In this document: one piece after another, positions 10,345-20,099 of the stretch
Position numbering within the stretch: position 1 is the first letter of the stretch
Layout of the letters: each line of letters starts with the position of its first letter
NCBI RefSeq assembly: GCF_029867415.1
Contig: NW_026705443.1
Coordinates: 372,001-436,000 of the forward strand
Origin: Vicia villosa
Taxonomy: Eukaryota; Streptophyta; Magnoliopsida; Fabales; Fabaceae
Direction of reading: 5' to 3'
DNA: 64,000 nt
Translations under genes and position numbers: made by a program
The notes under the pieces: model-generated
Seen by the model: the letters and a program-made list of their open reading frames with translations, nothing else
The model's database searches: none
What the model was told of the DNA's origin: nothing

Positions 10345-11535
10345 ATGACGAGGAATAACAATCCAGTTCCAGATCCATTGGATCCATACTATGTTCATCC
10401 TTCAGATAATTCATCAACAGTTTGCGTTGTACCGCCATTATCAGGTGATAACTATCATGCTTGGTCCATGAAGATGAGACGAGCTTTGGCTATGAAGAAC
10501 AAATTTCAGTTTGTTGATGGTACTATCGAGATACCAGGTAAAGATGACCTCAATTATGTAGCATGGCAGCGATGCAACAATCTTGTGCATACATGGATCA
10601 TAAACTCCATAACGCCTTCAATTGCACAGAGTGTTGTATTCATTGATAATGTTGAGGACATGTGGAATGATCTTAAAGATTGTTTCATGAGAGGTGACAA
10701 GATACGAGTAGCACAATTGTATCAAGAGATTACAAACTTGAAGCAAGGAAGTAAGAAAATTTCAGATTATTTCACTGAATTGAGAAGTTTGTGGGAAGAG
10801 TTAGATCAATACAGACCCGTTCCAAGTTGCACTTGTCGTGTGACTTGTGCTTGTTTGGCTATGAGGAATAGCAGATCTTTCAGGGCAGAAGATAGAATTA
10901 TCCAATTCTTAATTGGATTGAATGAAGAATTTCATGGAGTTGTCTCACAGGTATTGCTTATGGACCCTCTCCCTCCTATTAACAAAGTGTTTTCCATGGT
11001 ACTGCAGCAAGAAAGAAAGATATGTGGAACAATTTTTTCCCCTCTTAATGCTACTGAAGATGGATCGGGAATGGTCAATGCTGTAGAGGGAAAACAAGGT
11101 GGAAGAGGTAGAGGATATAGCAATGCTGGCAGAGGAAGAGGTAATGGCAAAGTATGTACATATTGTGGCAAACCTGGTCACACAGTGGATAACTGCTACA
11201 AAAAGCATGGATATCCACCTAATCTTGGTCGTGGAAGTGCATCCTATGCTAATCAAGCTGGAGCTAGTTCTACTCAGAGTCAGGTGGACAAGACTGAAGG
11301 CAAATCCACAGTTGGCACAACTAGTGACAATGGAAGCATGGCACTAACAAAAGAACAATATCACAATTTGATGGTGTTGCTCGAAAAGAATTCAGGATCA
11401 GTCAATCTTGCCAAGGGAGGTAACTGTTATGTTGCTAGCTTTAATGCTAATCATAATCATAATGTTAACTGGATCCTAGATACAGGAGCTACACATCATA
11501 TATGTCATAATCTGAAATTGGTTCTTGAAGTATGA
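10345..11535 (+). CDS. Copia Gag plus protease segment
   Basis: Starts at the ATG giving MTRNNNPVPDPLDPYYVHPS. An N-terminal Retrotran_gag/UBN2-type region contains the typical 'LSGDNYHAWSMKMRRAL' segment (about residues 31-47), followed by the helical capsid-like part with 'MWNDLKDCF'. A CCHC zinc knuckle (CTYCGKPGHTVDNC, residues 271-284) binds RNA in family members. The aspartic protease motif WILDTGATHHIC lies at the end, with the catalytic Asp at about 379. The frame stops at 11535 shortly after the protease motif, while the rest of the polyprotein continues one frame over from 11525. Most plant copia elements have gag and pol in one frame, so this is either a one-base lesion or an unusual frameshift arrangement. 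Gag itself looks intact. Confidence 0.9.
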   Translation: MTRNNNPVPDPLDPYYVHPSDNSSTVCVVPPLSGDNYHAWSMKMRRALAMKNKFQFVDGTIEIPGKDDLNYVAWQRCNNLVHTWIINSITPSIAQSVVFIDNVEDMWNDLKDCFMRGDKIRVAQLYQEITNLKQGSKKISDYFTELRSLWEELDQYRPVPSCTCRVTCACLAMRNSRSFRAEDRIIQFLIGLNEEFHGVVSQVLLMDPLPPINKVFSMVLQQERKICGTIFSPLNATEDGSGMVNAVEGKQGGRGRGYSNAGRGRGNGKVCTYCGKPGHTVDNCYKKHGYPPNLGRGSASYANQAGASSTQSQVDKTEGKSTVGTTSDNGSMALTKEQYHNLMVLLEKNSGSVNLAKGGNCYVASFNANHNHNVNWILDTGATHHICHNLKLVLEV

Positions 11536-14500
11536 TCATATTCATCCCATATTGGTTAATTTGCCTAATGGTAACTCTATATCTACTTCTATCTGTGGGG
11601 ATGTGAAAGTCTCTAATGAGCTGATTCTTAAAGGAGTGTTGTATTTGCCTCAGTTTGAGGTTAATCTAATTGCAGTTTCAAAATTATGTAAAGAGCAAGA
11701 ATTCTCTTTAGTGTTTGAAACTGACAGATGTGTGATACAGGAAAGGAGACAATTGAAGAAGATTGGTTCAGCTAAGGAGATTGATGGACTGTATTACTTG
11801 GAAGGAACTTGTACTACAAGCAAGCAAGGATTCATTTCAAGTGTTTTCACCTATAAGGAATTAGATAGAGCTTCTCCAGCCATTTTATGGCATTTAAGAC
11901 TAGGGCATTTGTCTCATGATAGAATGCAATGCCTAAGTTCTATGTACAGCTATATTCCTAATAGTGTTCATAAGGCTTGTGATGTTTGTCAACAAGCTAG
12001 GCAAAAACGATTGTCTTTTCCTATTAGTACAAATAATGCTTGTAATGTGTTTGATCTCATTCACATAGATGTATGGGGTCCATTCAATACAATTTCTATT
12101 CATGGTTTCAAATATTTTTTGACTATCTTGGATGACCATAGCAGACATGTATGGGTTGTTATGCTAAAATCCAAAACTGAAGTTGGTTCCAAGATCACTG
12201 AGTTCATAGCAATGGTTGAAACACAATTTGCTAAGAAAGTCAAAATTGTAAGGAGTGATAATGGTACTGAAATGCTCATGCCTGCTTTCTATGCTTCCAA
12301 AGGTATCATTCACCAAAGGAGTTGTGTTTATACCCCTCAGCAGAATGGAAGAGTTGAGAGGAGGCATCAACACATCCTTAACATTAGCAGAGCCCTCATG
12401 TTTCAATCAGGCTTAGCTAAAGAATATTGGTCTAATGCAGTCCTTCATGCAGTTTATTTGCTGAATAGAATTCCAACTAAAGTCTTGCACAACAAGTCCT
12501 CTTATGAAGTCATGTATGGTTCAGCCCCTGATCTGAGTGTTTTAAGAGTATTTGGTTGTTTAAGCTATGCCTCTACTCTTACTACAAACAGACACAAGTT
12601 TGACTCAAGGGCTCGAAAGTGTGTTTTCTTGGGCTTTAAGGCAGGTATGAAAGGGTTTATTCTTTTGGACATAGCTACTCATGACATTTTTGTCTCTAGG
12701 AATGTGAGGTTCTTTGATATGGCATTTCCTCTATTGGATAATCATAGCTCCCATTCCTCTCCATCTCTATACCTGGATCAACTTAAAGTTGATAACTTAG
12801 CTGACACTTCTACTGCACCTGAAGCATCTCTTGATACTCATACCTCTGTTGCCATCAATGAGGAATCTGAAGCTGCTCCATCTACCTCTAATGCTGATGA
12901 TCTCTCCCTCCATGAGTCTAGTGATACTGCCATTGAGGTTTCTTCTGGTCACTCTAATGCCATGCCAAACCTTGATTCCTCCAATGACATGCCTATTAGG
13001 AAATCCTCTCGGATTTCACAAGCTCCTGCTCATTTAAGGGACTACATTTGTCATTCAAATGCTTCATCGTGTCAGTATCCTATTGAAGATTGTATGTCTC
13101 TATCCAATTTGTCATCTGCTCATCGGGCTTACATAATGGCTCTCTCATCTGAATCTGAACCAACAAGTTACAAGGCTGCCTCTAGTGATCCTAGGTGGGT
13201 TACAGCTATGCAGAATGAGATTGTTGCTCTCAACAACAATCATACCTGGGAGTTTGTCACTCCTCCTCCTAATGCTTCCCCGATAGGGAGTAAATGGGTA
13301 TACAAAATCAAACGTCATGCAGATGGTTCAGTTGAACGATTCAAGGCACGCCTCGTGGCACAAGGGTTTAATCAAACTGAGGGCTTGGATTACTTTGAAA
13401 CTTTTTCTCCCGTAGCCAAGATGTCCACAGTTCGTGTATTGTTAGCCCTAGCATCTATCCATGGCTGGAATTTACATCAATTAGATGTAAATAATGCCTT
13501 TCTCCATGGTGATCTTAATGAAACAGTTTATATGAAGGTTCCTCAAGGTGTACGTGCTCCCATGTCAGGGCAAGTTTGCAGGCTAACCAAATCTCTTTAT
13601 GGCTTGAAACAAGCCAGTCGACAATGGTTTGAGAAATTGACTACTTTTCTCAAATCTCTTGGTTTTATACATGCTCAAGCTGATCACACTCTCTTCATTC
13701 AATCTACTTCTACATCATTCACAGCTTTGCTTGTTTACGTGGATGATATTATTCTTGCTGGTACATCTTTGAGTGTCTTTGAAGATCTCAAGCAAGCCCT
13801 CCATCGCACATTCCACATCAAAGATCTCGGGCAACTCAAGTTCTTCCTTGGTCTTGAGGTTGCTAGATCCTCCAAGGGCATTACACTTTGCCAAAGAAAG
13901 TATTGTCTCGAATTACTCCAAGAGGCAGGTCTCACTGGTTGCAAACCAGTCTCGACTCCTCTCGATGCCTCTATTCGTCTTTCTCAAGACAATGGTTCTC
14001 CTTTAGCTGATGTTACTGCGTATCGTCGCTTGGTTGGTAGGCTAATTTATCTCACCACCACAAGGCCCGATATTGCATTTGCTACACAACAACTTAGCCA
14101 GTTTATGAGTGCACCTTCAGATGCACACTATAGAGCTGCTACTCGTGTGCTTCGTTACTTAAAACAATCCCCAGCTCGTGGCATTTTCTTATCTGCTTCC
14201 TCTGATTTGCAGATCCTGGGTTTTAGTGATGCAGATTGGGGTGGTTGTGTTGATACAAGACGCTCCATTTCAGGGTATTACTTTTTCATTGGCAAATCCC
14301 TAGTTTCATGGAAATCTAAGAAACAAATCACTGTTAGTTGCTCCTCAGCTGAAGCTGAGTATCGTGCTTTAGCTGTAGCCACGCGGGAACTTCAATGGAT
14401 GTGCTATCTCTTACATGATCTTCAGCAACACCCTTCTAGACTCCCGGTCTTATATTGCGACAACCAGAGTGCCATCCATATCTCTGCAAACCCTGTCTTC

Positions 14501-14785
14501 CACGAACGCACCAAACACTTGGACATTGATTGTCACTTGGTACGAGAAAAGATTCAAGCTGGTGTTATGCGTCTTCTCCCTGTTCCTTCTCGTGACCAGG
14601 CAACAGATGTCTTCACCAAGGCCCTTGGTCCACGTCCCTTCGTTGAGTGTCTCACCAAGCTTGGATTGGTTGATATTTACCAACCTCAAGCTTGCGGGAG
14701 GGTATTAGCAGACTTACACACTAGCCCTACGTTGCATGAAGATAACGTTTCCACTTTGCATGAGGAGAATGAGTCCACACAGTAA
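11525..14785 (+). CDS. Copia Pol (integrase, reverse transcriptase, RNase H)
   Basis: A continuous open frame of about 1086 codons in the +1 frame relative to gag; no ATG serves as a natural start, so production needs a frame change or repair. In order: the HHCC zinc domain (LWHLRLGH ... CDVCQQAR, about 120-155); integrase core with Asp at about 182 (HIDVWGPF), Asp at about 245 (RSDNGTE) and Glu at about 278 (NGRVERRH); reverse transcriptase from about 560 (GSKWVYKIKRHADGS, QLDVNNAFLHGDL, LVYVDDIILAG with the catalytic YVDD at 738-741); RNase H (SDADWGG, SSAEAEYRAL, YCDNQSAI, HLDIDCHLVREK). All catalytic motifs are present and there is no internal stop. The C-terminus runs 83 bases into the 3' LTR, stopping at 14785. 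Apart from the frame offset the element looks competent. Confidence 0.93.
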   Translation: MKYDHIHPILVNLPNGNSISTSICGDVKVSNELILKGVLYLPQFEVNLIAVSKLCKEQEFSLVFETDRCVIQERRQLKKIGSAKEIDGLYYLEGTCTTSKQGFISSVFTYKELDRASPAILWHLRLGHLSHDRMQCLSSMYSYIPNSVHKACDVCQQARQKRLSFPISTNNACNVFDLIHIDVWGPFNTISIHGFKYFLTILDDHSRHVWVVMLKSKTEVGSKITEFIAMVETQFAKKVKIVRSDNGTEMLMPAFYASKGIIHQRSCVYTPQQNGRVERRHQHILNISRALMFQSGLAKEYWSNAVLHAVYLLNRIPTKVLHNKSSYEVMYGSAPDLSVLRVFGCLSYASTLTTNRHKFDSRARKCVFLGFKAGMKGFILLDIATHDIFVSRNVRFFDMAFPLLDNHSSHSSPSLYLDQLKVDNLADTSTAPEASLDTHTSVAINEESEAAPSTSNADDLSLHESSDTAIEVSSGHSNAMPNLDSSNDMPIRKSSRISQAPAHLRDYICHSNASSCQYPIEDCMSLSNLSSAHRAYIMALSSESEPTSYKAASSDPRWVTAMQNEIVALNNNHTWEFVTPPPNASPIGSKWVYKIKRHADGSVERFKARLVAQGFNQTEGLDYFETFSPVAKMSTVRVLLALASIHGWNLHQLDVNNAFLHGDLNETVYMKVPQGVRAPMSGQVCRLTKSLYGLKQASRQWFEKLTTFLKSLGFIHAQADHTLFIQSTSTSFTALLVYVDDIILAGTSLSVFEDLKQALHRTFHIKDLGQLKFFLGLEVARSSKGITLCQRKYCLELLQEAGLTGCKPVSTPLDASIRLSQDNGSPLADVTAYRRLVGRLIYLTTTRPDIAFATQQLSQFMSAPSDAHYRAATRVLRYLKQSPARGIFLSASSDLQILGFSDADWGGCVDTRRSISGYYFFIGKSLVSWKSKKQITVSCSSAEAEYRALAVATRELQWMCYLLHDLQQHPSRLPVLYCDNQSAIHISANPVFHERTKHLDIDCHLVREKIQAGVMRLLPVPSRDQATDVFTKALGPRPFVECLTKLGLVDIYQPQACGRVLADLHTSPTLHEDNVSTLHEENESTQ
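14694..14702 (+). other. Polypurine tract
   Basis: GCGGGAGGG-type purine-rich stretch directly before the 3' LTR, at the expected place for plus-strand priming. It overlaps the pol coding sequence. Confidence 0.8.
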
Positions 14786-14974
14786 TAGCTTGGGTGTCAC
14801 TGCATGTAATTAGACTCTCCTACTTAGTTAGTTAGATTTATGGTTAGAGTATATAACCACTTTTGTAACTAACTTTCGATTCATTCGATTTAATGCAAAT
14901 CTATCGTTCTCTCTTTCTCTTCTCTGATTCATCGCTTATTGCACACCTTCAATGGAGGTTTTGGTTTGCTAAGA
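14703..14974 (+). repeat. 3' LTR of the copia element
   Basis: 272 bp, identical to the 5' LTR, followed by the target duplication TTATA at 14975-14979. The first 83 bp also encode the end of Pol. Confidence 0.95.
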
Positions 14975-14979
14975 TTATA

Positions 14980-15257
14980 TTTTATTTATTACTCTCGCCA
15001 ATACTTGATGGCCTAACAAATTAATTGGTATATACATCAATCTGAATTGACCAAAACATCATTTTGGCACACACCAAAACGTATGAAAAATTTAGTTCAA
15101 CATCAGAAATTGCAACCAAAAAAAAACTCGGGATGTGAGACAAGATTTATACACAATCCATATTTTATAGAGGAAAATATAAAAGCTTTGGAGTATCTAA
15201 TAGCCTATTTTAAAATGTCTTATTAGAAAATAAAATATGGAGAAATTAATATGAATT
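14980..15257 (+). repeat. Duplicated segment, copy 1, middle part
   Basis: Continues the homology with copy 2 ('aatacttgatggcc', 'aacaaattaattggtat', 'acacaccaaaac', 'ttagttcaacatca' match about 62330-62460). About 120 bp at 15127-15240 have no counterpart in copy 2. Confidence 0.75.
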
Positions 15258-16223
15258 ACAACTATATCTTGGTTGTTTAAAACTGGTTTTTCCTCTGTTA
15301 TTTTCGATTTCAATGTTGCAGGAATCTTCAATTGCGCTAATGGGAGGGTGGAGAAACGGAACGTGGTGGTAGGGGGAGTTTGGTATTCCCTGTATTCACC
15401 TGGAAAACGCTGCTGTAGCAGCGAAATTGAGGCGGTTGAGGCTGTTATTGGTTGCTGCCAGCATCACCAAAAACAGCATAGACGCAGTGCAGTGGACATC
15501 GGACGCAGAGGGGTTGTTTACACTTAACAACTGCTATCAGTTTTTCAATAAAGAGCACACTCCTTCTGGTCCTTTCAATAAATTCGACGCGGCGCTTAAG
15601 GAGATTTGGCGGATGGAAGTCCTTATGAAGGTTAAGGCTTTTGGATGGAAATGCTTCATCAACAAACTTCCAACTAGCGACGCTCTATCTTCAAGAGGTA
15701 TTATAAATTACTCCCTTTCATCTTGCGTTTATTGTTGCGTGAAAGAATAATCCTCCGTGCATACGTTGTTGAAGTGCTATAATTCGGGTCTTGTGTGGAA
15801 AGATATAGCATAATGGGTTGGTATATGGAATTTCAAGGCAAATGGTTTTAAGGAAAGCTTCTTGCTGTGGACCTCCTTTTGTAAGAAGCAGAAGTGGAGA
15901 AAAGGAAAAAAAGGAGTGGTGTGGTTGGCGGTTGCTTGGTCGCTTTGGAAGGTGAGAAACGATATAATTTTTAGGGGAGATTCGTGGAATATATCGGATA
16001 TCGTATGGGAAATCAAAGCTTTGGCTTGGAGGTGGGTGTTTATTGGGAAAATTACCCAACCCGATTGTAGTTTTTAAGAGTTTAGTAGAAATCCGGGTTT
16101 TTATTTATCGTAAAAGACAATTGGTGTGTAATTTTCTTATCGAGTTTTATCTCGATCTCTTTTGTATCATGGTTTGAGAACTTAGGTTCTCCGTTATTAA
16201 AATATCTTGATTGCAAAAAAAAA
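15258..16223 (+). pseudogene. 5'-truncated LINE with ORF2 C-terminus (zf-RVT)
   Basis: The plus strand encodes a decayed LINE ORF2 end: 'SIDAVQWTSDAEGLFTLNN' and 'EIWRMEVLMKVKAFGWKCFI' lead into the zinc-binding domain (CVYCCVKE then stops). The tail 'VVWLAVAWSLWKVRNDIIF' ends at a stop at 16077. A 3' UTR with the typical ending 'tcttgattgc' is followed by nine A at 16215-16223, the poly(A) remnant. Several stops and frameshifts break the reading frame. The flanking duplicated segment lacks this insertion in copy 2. No clear target duplication was found. Confidence 0.85.
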
Positions 16224-16256
16224 TCATAAAGAAAATTTACTTGAGGTGTGTAAAGA

Positions 16257-16985
16257 TTTGCAATAGTGAGACCAACGAATATATCACTCTTAAATTTTAA
16301 AGATTATAACTTTTCCTCTTAATTTTTTGGAATATGGCCTCAATACAAAAGGGTTAAAAAACAATTTACTTTGTTTGGGTTTTGAAGGATCTTAGAATAT
16401 CATCAGCAAAGAAAGATTCTTTAACAATATTTTGAAATTCATTGTATTATTTCTGTTTTGGAGGTCCCTTTGCTTGTAAAACATTGAAAGCACTGCAACG
16501 GAAAATACACTATTGAAGATAACTAATTAAATGCCTCAATGACATGAAATATAGAAGTTGAGGAAAAACGAAATGACTGGAACCAAAAATCAATATCTAA
16601 TAAGACTACTTGAGTTGTGTGCAATTGGTGCGTGCAATATTCATGAACCTCTTTATACACTTCCATCCACATCAATTTGAACAATAAATTGATATGGCAT
16701 CATAATCAATGGTCTAAGTTTTTGTTGATGGTGTAATTATTTGCGTCGAAGTAGGAACTCGATAGAGTCTATATTAGCGGTATTTGACAGAGAATATAAT
16801 ACAACAAGTAGTTATCGAAATGCATGTAGTAGTCGAAATGTATAGTTGTTGAAGGAGCTAGCCTCGAAGGAAATAAACTTAGCATTTTTGCATGTTTTAG
16901 CTGAGTTAGTTAGTTAGTTAGTTAGAGATTGTTTGGTGTACAAGTAATCTCAGATATAAATAAAGAGGTATCCAATCTCTAAAAG
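16257..16985 (+). repeat. Duplicated segment, copy 1, right part
   Basis: Strongly similar to about 62475-63170, with shared blocks 'gagaccaacgaatatatcactctt', 'ggaggtccctttgcttgtaaaacattgaaagcactgcaacgg', 'atatggcatcataatcaatggtctaag' and 'gctgagttagttagttagttagttagagatt'. The end includes a TATA-like 'tataaata'. The identity of the ancestral element is unknown; no coding region was recognised. Confidence 0.85.
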
Positions 16986-18216
16986 GAAATAAAAAATATC
17001 GATAAAACCCGCGAAAGAAATGATAAAAAGTTCATCGCAACCAAATTAGAGTTTGGGAGTCGGTTACATATTTAGTTAGTCTCGTATTGAATGTGTGTTT
17101 ATGCTTACGTTATCTTCTACTTATCATGCGAGAAAGAGAGAAAGAAAGGAAGACGTTCTTGGTATTTAATTAATGGGTCTGACGAGACTTTGAATCTTGC
17201 TCCTATGTATCTCCAATTGCGATGGAGAACTCAAGGTTACGTGGTTCTTAGTGAACTTACTTGTTTTTGTTTTAGGTGACACGAACGAGAGCCTAGACCA
17301 ACACGGACGAGTGTTGGAGAGAGGGTTCCCGCTTGGGCGAAAAAAGGGATGGGAAAAAGGAATCACACTTGAACGAGAAGGTAAAAAAGCTCACACTTGG
17401 GCGAAAGGTGAAAATGCTCGCACTTGGACAAAAGATTTTTTGTTTTTTCTAAAAGTTTGCCAATAATTTTCTTAAAAGGGTGCAAAAAGAAAAAGGTTGT
17501 GTGATGAGACGTTGGATCTTGCTCATATGTATCCTCAGATACAATGAGAAACTCAAGACATACATAGTTCTAGGGAACTACACTAGATTGGTTAAGTTTA
17601 AAAAATGGCTTGATAATGATCAACTGTTTTGACTTTTTGAAAAATGATTTAGTTTGGATTTGGTTTTCAAAATGGGTTTGATAATGATCAAGAGTTTGAC
17701 TTTGTTTGGTTTTAAAAGTTGCACATAGGCAAAAAAGAAGTAAAATAACAATTGCACGTGGGTGAGAAATAGTTGATTGATTATTTTTTTTAAGTGAATG
17801 ATTGCACTTGGGCGAGAAAATGAAATTTGATTGATGATGCATTTAAAATTGAATTATGGAAAAGACTTACCGTTGGACGAAGGATTGAAAAGTTGAAAAT
17901 GAAAATGATTTGATAAGTATGAATTAAGGTGAGTAATCAATAAGTTCAATTAAATGTATACAATGGTTCAAATTAAGTGAAAAGAAAATTTATGATATTA
18001 ATCAAATTGTTTTTGGTATTTTTTGAAAAAGGTTTATTTTTAGTTGTGTTTGGTTTTTTACTAATTAACAAAGCAAAATAAACATACATGAAAAATACCC
18101 ACACCTCAACCGAAATCCTAAATCCTCGTCCACTATTTTTGTATCATATGAAAGTAGTAGTAAATTCGCAAGTAGTTGATATTGTTTTTACATGTTTAAT
18201 TTGTGCGTGTGTGTGT
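16986..18216 (+). other. Unassigned, probably old LTR-derived DNA
   Basis: No gene. A motif recurs at about 17181-17275 and 17510-17580 ('cttgctcctatgtat ... atggagaactcaag' and 'cttgctcatatgtat ... atgagaaactcaag'). Phrases such as 'cacttgggcgaaaa' recur at 17331, 17393, 17752 and 17807. This repetitive wording is typical of decayed LTRs, but no ends were found. Confidence 0.4.
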
Positions 18217-18440
<224 letters not shown>

Positions 18441-19415
18441 TTCATGTTAGCATTTATTGTTGATAACAAAAAATTATGTAAAATAAATAAGGATGTGTTG
18501 GTAAAAAAATTAACACATTTAAAATTTAAACAGAGTCTTATAGAAAAGAACAAAATATTTCCTCAAAAAAGTATAATACAACAACTCTAGAAGCAATACA
18601 ATTAAACTACATTAAAAATAAAGATAACTTCCTAGCTTCAATTACATTTTTCAATTTGAGTGATAAAATTATGCTCAAACAAGCGCATTCAAGTTATAAA
18701 TGAAGAAACATCAATCTCCGAGTAACTATCATTTTATTTGTAAGATTATCTTTGAAAAACATGTTGAACCATTTGAAATCACAGATAAGGGTGTTAATCA
18801 TTTGATTTGTCCTAAAGGTAATATTTGTATCCTTTCAGACCAATTTAAAGTTAGTAGTCTTGTAAAATATTCCACCTCCCTGTATATATAAAACATAATA
18901 TTTAATAAATATATAATAAATAAAAAATTCAACAATTAAATAACCATGTACCCTTACAAAATTAAATAATTATCTGTTTTAAATGTGTTTAAAAGAGTTA
19001 TTCCAAAAGTAAGTTTAAAAGAGTTACTCTAAATTTTAACCCTTGATTTTCATTAATTTAACAATTTTAATTCATCATGTAATCTAATTATTTTTAGAAA
19101 TATTTTTATATGTAAAAAATCAATTAAAACTTTCCATATTAAAAGGTGTGATGATTAGTAAATCTATAGGGTATTGATTGATCAAGACATCTCTGCATGC
19201 ATTCTTTATTAGGATTCTTTTGAGAGGCTTCTCCTATATTTAGATTACCTTAAACTTTCCAAAGACTACATTTGAGCAGAGGAAAATGCCACAGAGATTG
19301 AGGTTAGGTACCTTGTTATAGATGCACATTCCTCTTATAACATGATTATAGGGTAGTTCACTTTTAACCAGCTAATAACTACCATATTTATATAGTATAT
19401 ATAAAGTATCCACTC
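18441..19415. other. Unassigned AT-rich intergenic DNA
   Basis: Nothing recognisable: no gene, RNA or repeat boundary seen. Confidence 0.5.
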
Positions 19416-19592
19416 TCAGATGGGCAAGTTGCGATCATCTATAAAGATCTGGAGATCACAAGGAAGTTCTATGTATATAGCGTGACGTTGAAGAAGACTG
19501 ATATTGTGCGTGTGAGTGTCATAGGCATAAAATTTGGGGCCAAGCCAATACATGAAACTCTCGAGTATGAATATCTGACTGCTTCATGCTAG
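19416..19592 (+). pseudogene. Possible Ty3/gypsy polyprotein fragment
   Basis: A 59-codon open stretch with composition and order (VAIIYKDLEITRKFYVYSVT, then 'VRVSVIGIKFGAKPIHETLE') resembling the linker between protease and reverse transcriptase in some plant gypsy polyproteins. It ends at a stop, and no RT domain follows. The assignment is a weak resemblance; it could also be an unrelated exon. Confidence 0.3.
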
Positions 19593-20099
19593 GAAGGTGA
19601 AAATGCAATAGGAAAAGATCTCTGTTAAAAGTTGTTAATTATTTAGGTGTCAATCCATGTTCAACTTAGTTCCTTTTACTATTTCGGTATATTTAGGAGA
19701 GTTACAATCTCTTCCGCTTGTATGCTTAAATTTGTGACATTTTTTTGCTTTGTAGGGAACAATATTTCCCCTTGCATTGTTAAGTGGCACGATAATTTCT
19801 GATGAGGCTCTCACGTTATTATGTGAATTGGGAATAGTGTTGCTTTATGTGTAGAAAACTGAAGATATGATGAGATCCTTTCAAAACCGCCCCCTGAGCA
19901 AACCATATATGCTAGATCCTCGTGTAGGAATTCATGCCATTATTTGAGACAATTACATATGTTGGATCCTCGCGACGGTATCTTTTGCGCTTCTTTAGGC
20001 GATCACACATGTTGGATGCTCAAAAATATTAATTTGAAAGTAGAAACATAGTCATATGGACATTCATTTGTTTGATCTTATTCAACAATAGTTAAAGAA
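19593..20099. other. Unassigned DNA with a short degenerate repeat
   Basis: Three imperfect units around 19905, 19966 and 20008 share 'acatatgttggatcctcg'. No gene. It lies just past the 3' end of the SKP1-like gene. Confidence 0.45.

Larger units (their letters stand above)
9893..14974 (+). mobile_element. Complete Ty1/copia LTR retrotransposon, very recent insertion
   Basis: A 5082-bp element with two 272-bp LTRs that are identical at every position compared. It has an initiator-Met-tRNA-type PBS immediately after the 5' LTR, gag with zinc knuckle and protease, pol in copia order (integrase before reverse transcriptase, then RNase H), and a polypurine tract just before the 3' LTR. The target duplication is TTATA (9888-9892 and 14975-14979). 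LTR ends are TATTAGCA and TGCTAAGA, a near-perfect inverted repeat but not the usual TG...CA. The paralogous segment near 62.3 kb keeps the uninterrupted target site. Size, small LTRs and gag type resemble the Ale-like copia group, but clade assignment is tentative. Confidence 0.95.

Noticed and set aside
11525..11535. Programmed +1 frameshift as the accepted explanation for the gag/pol offset
   Set aside because: No slow codon or clear slippery site, and most plant copia elements are single-frame; kept only as an alternative to a one-base lesion.
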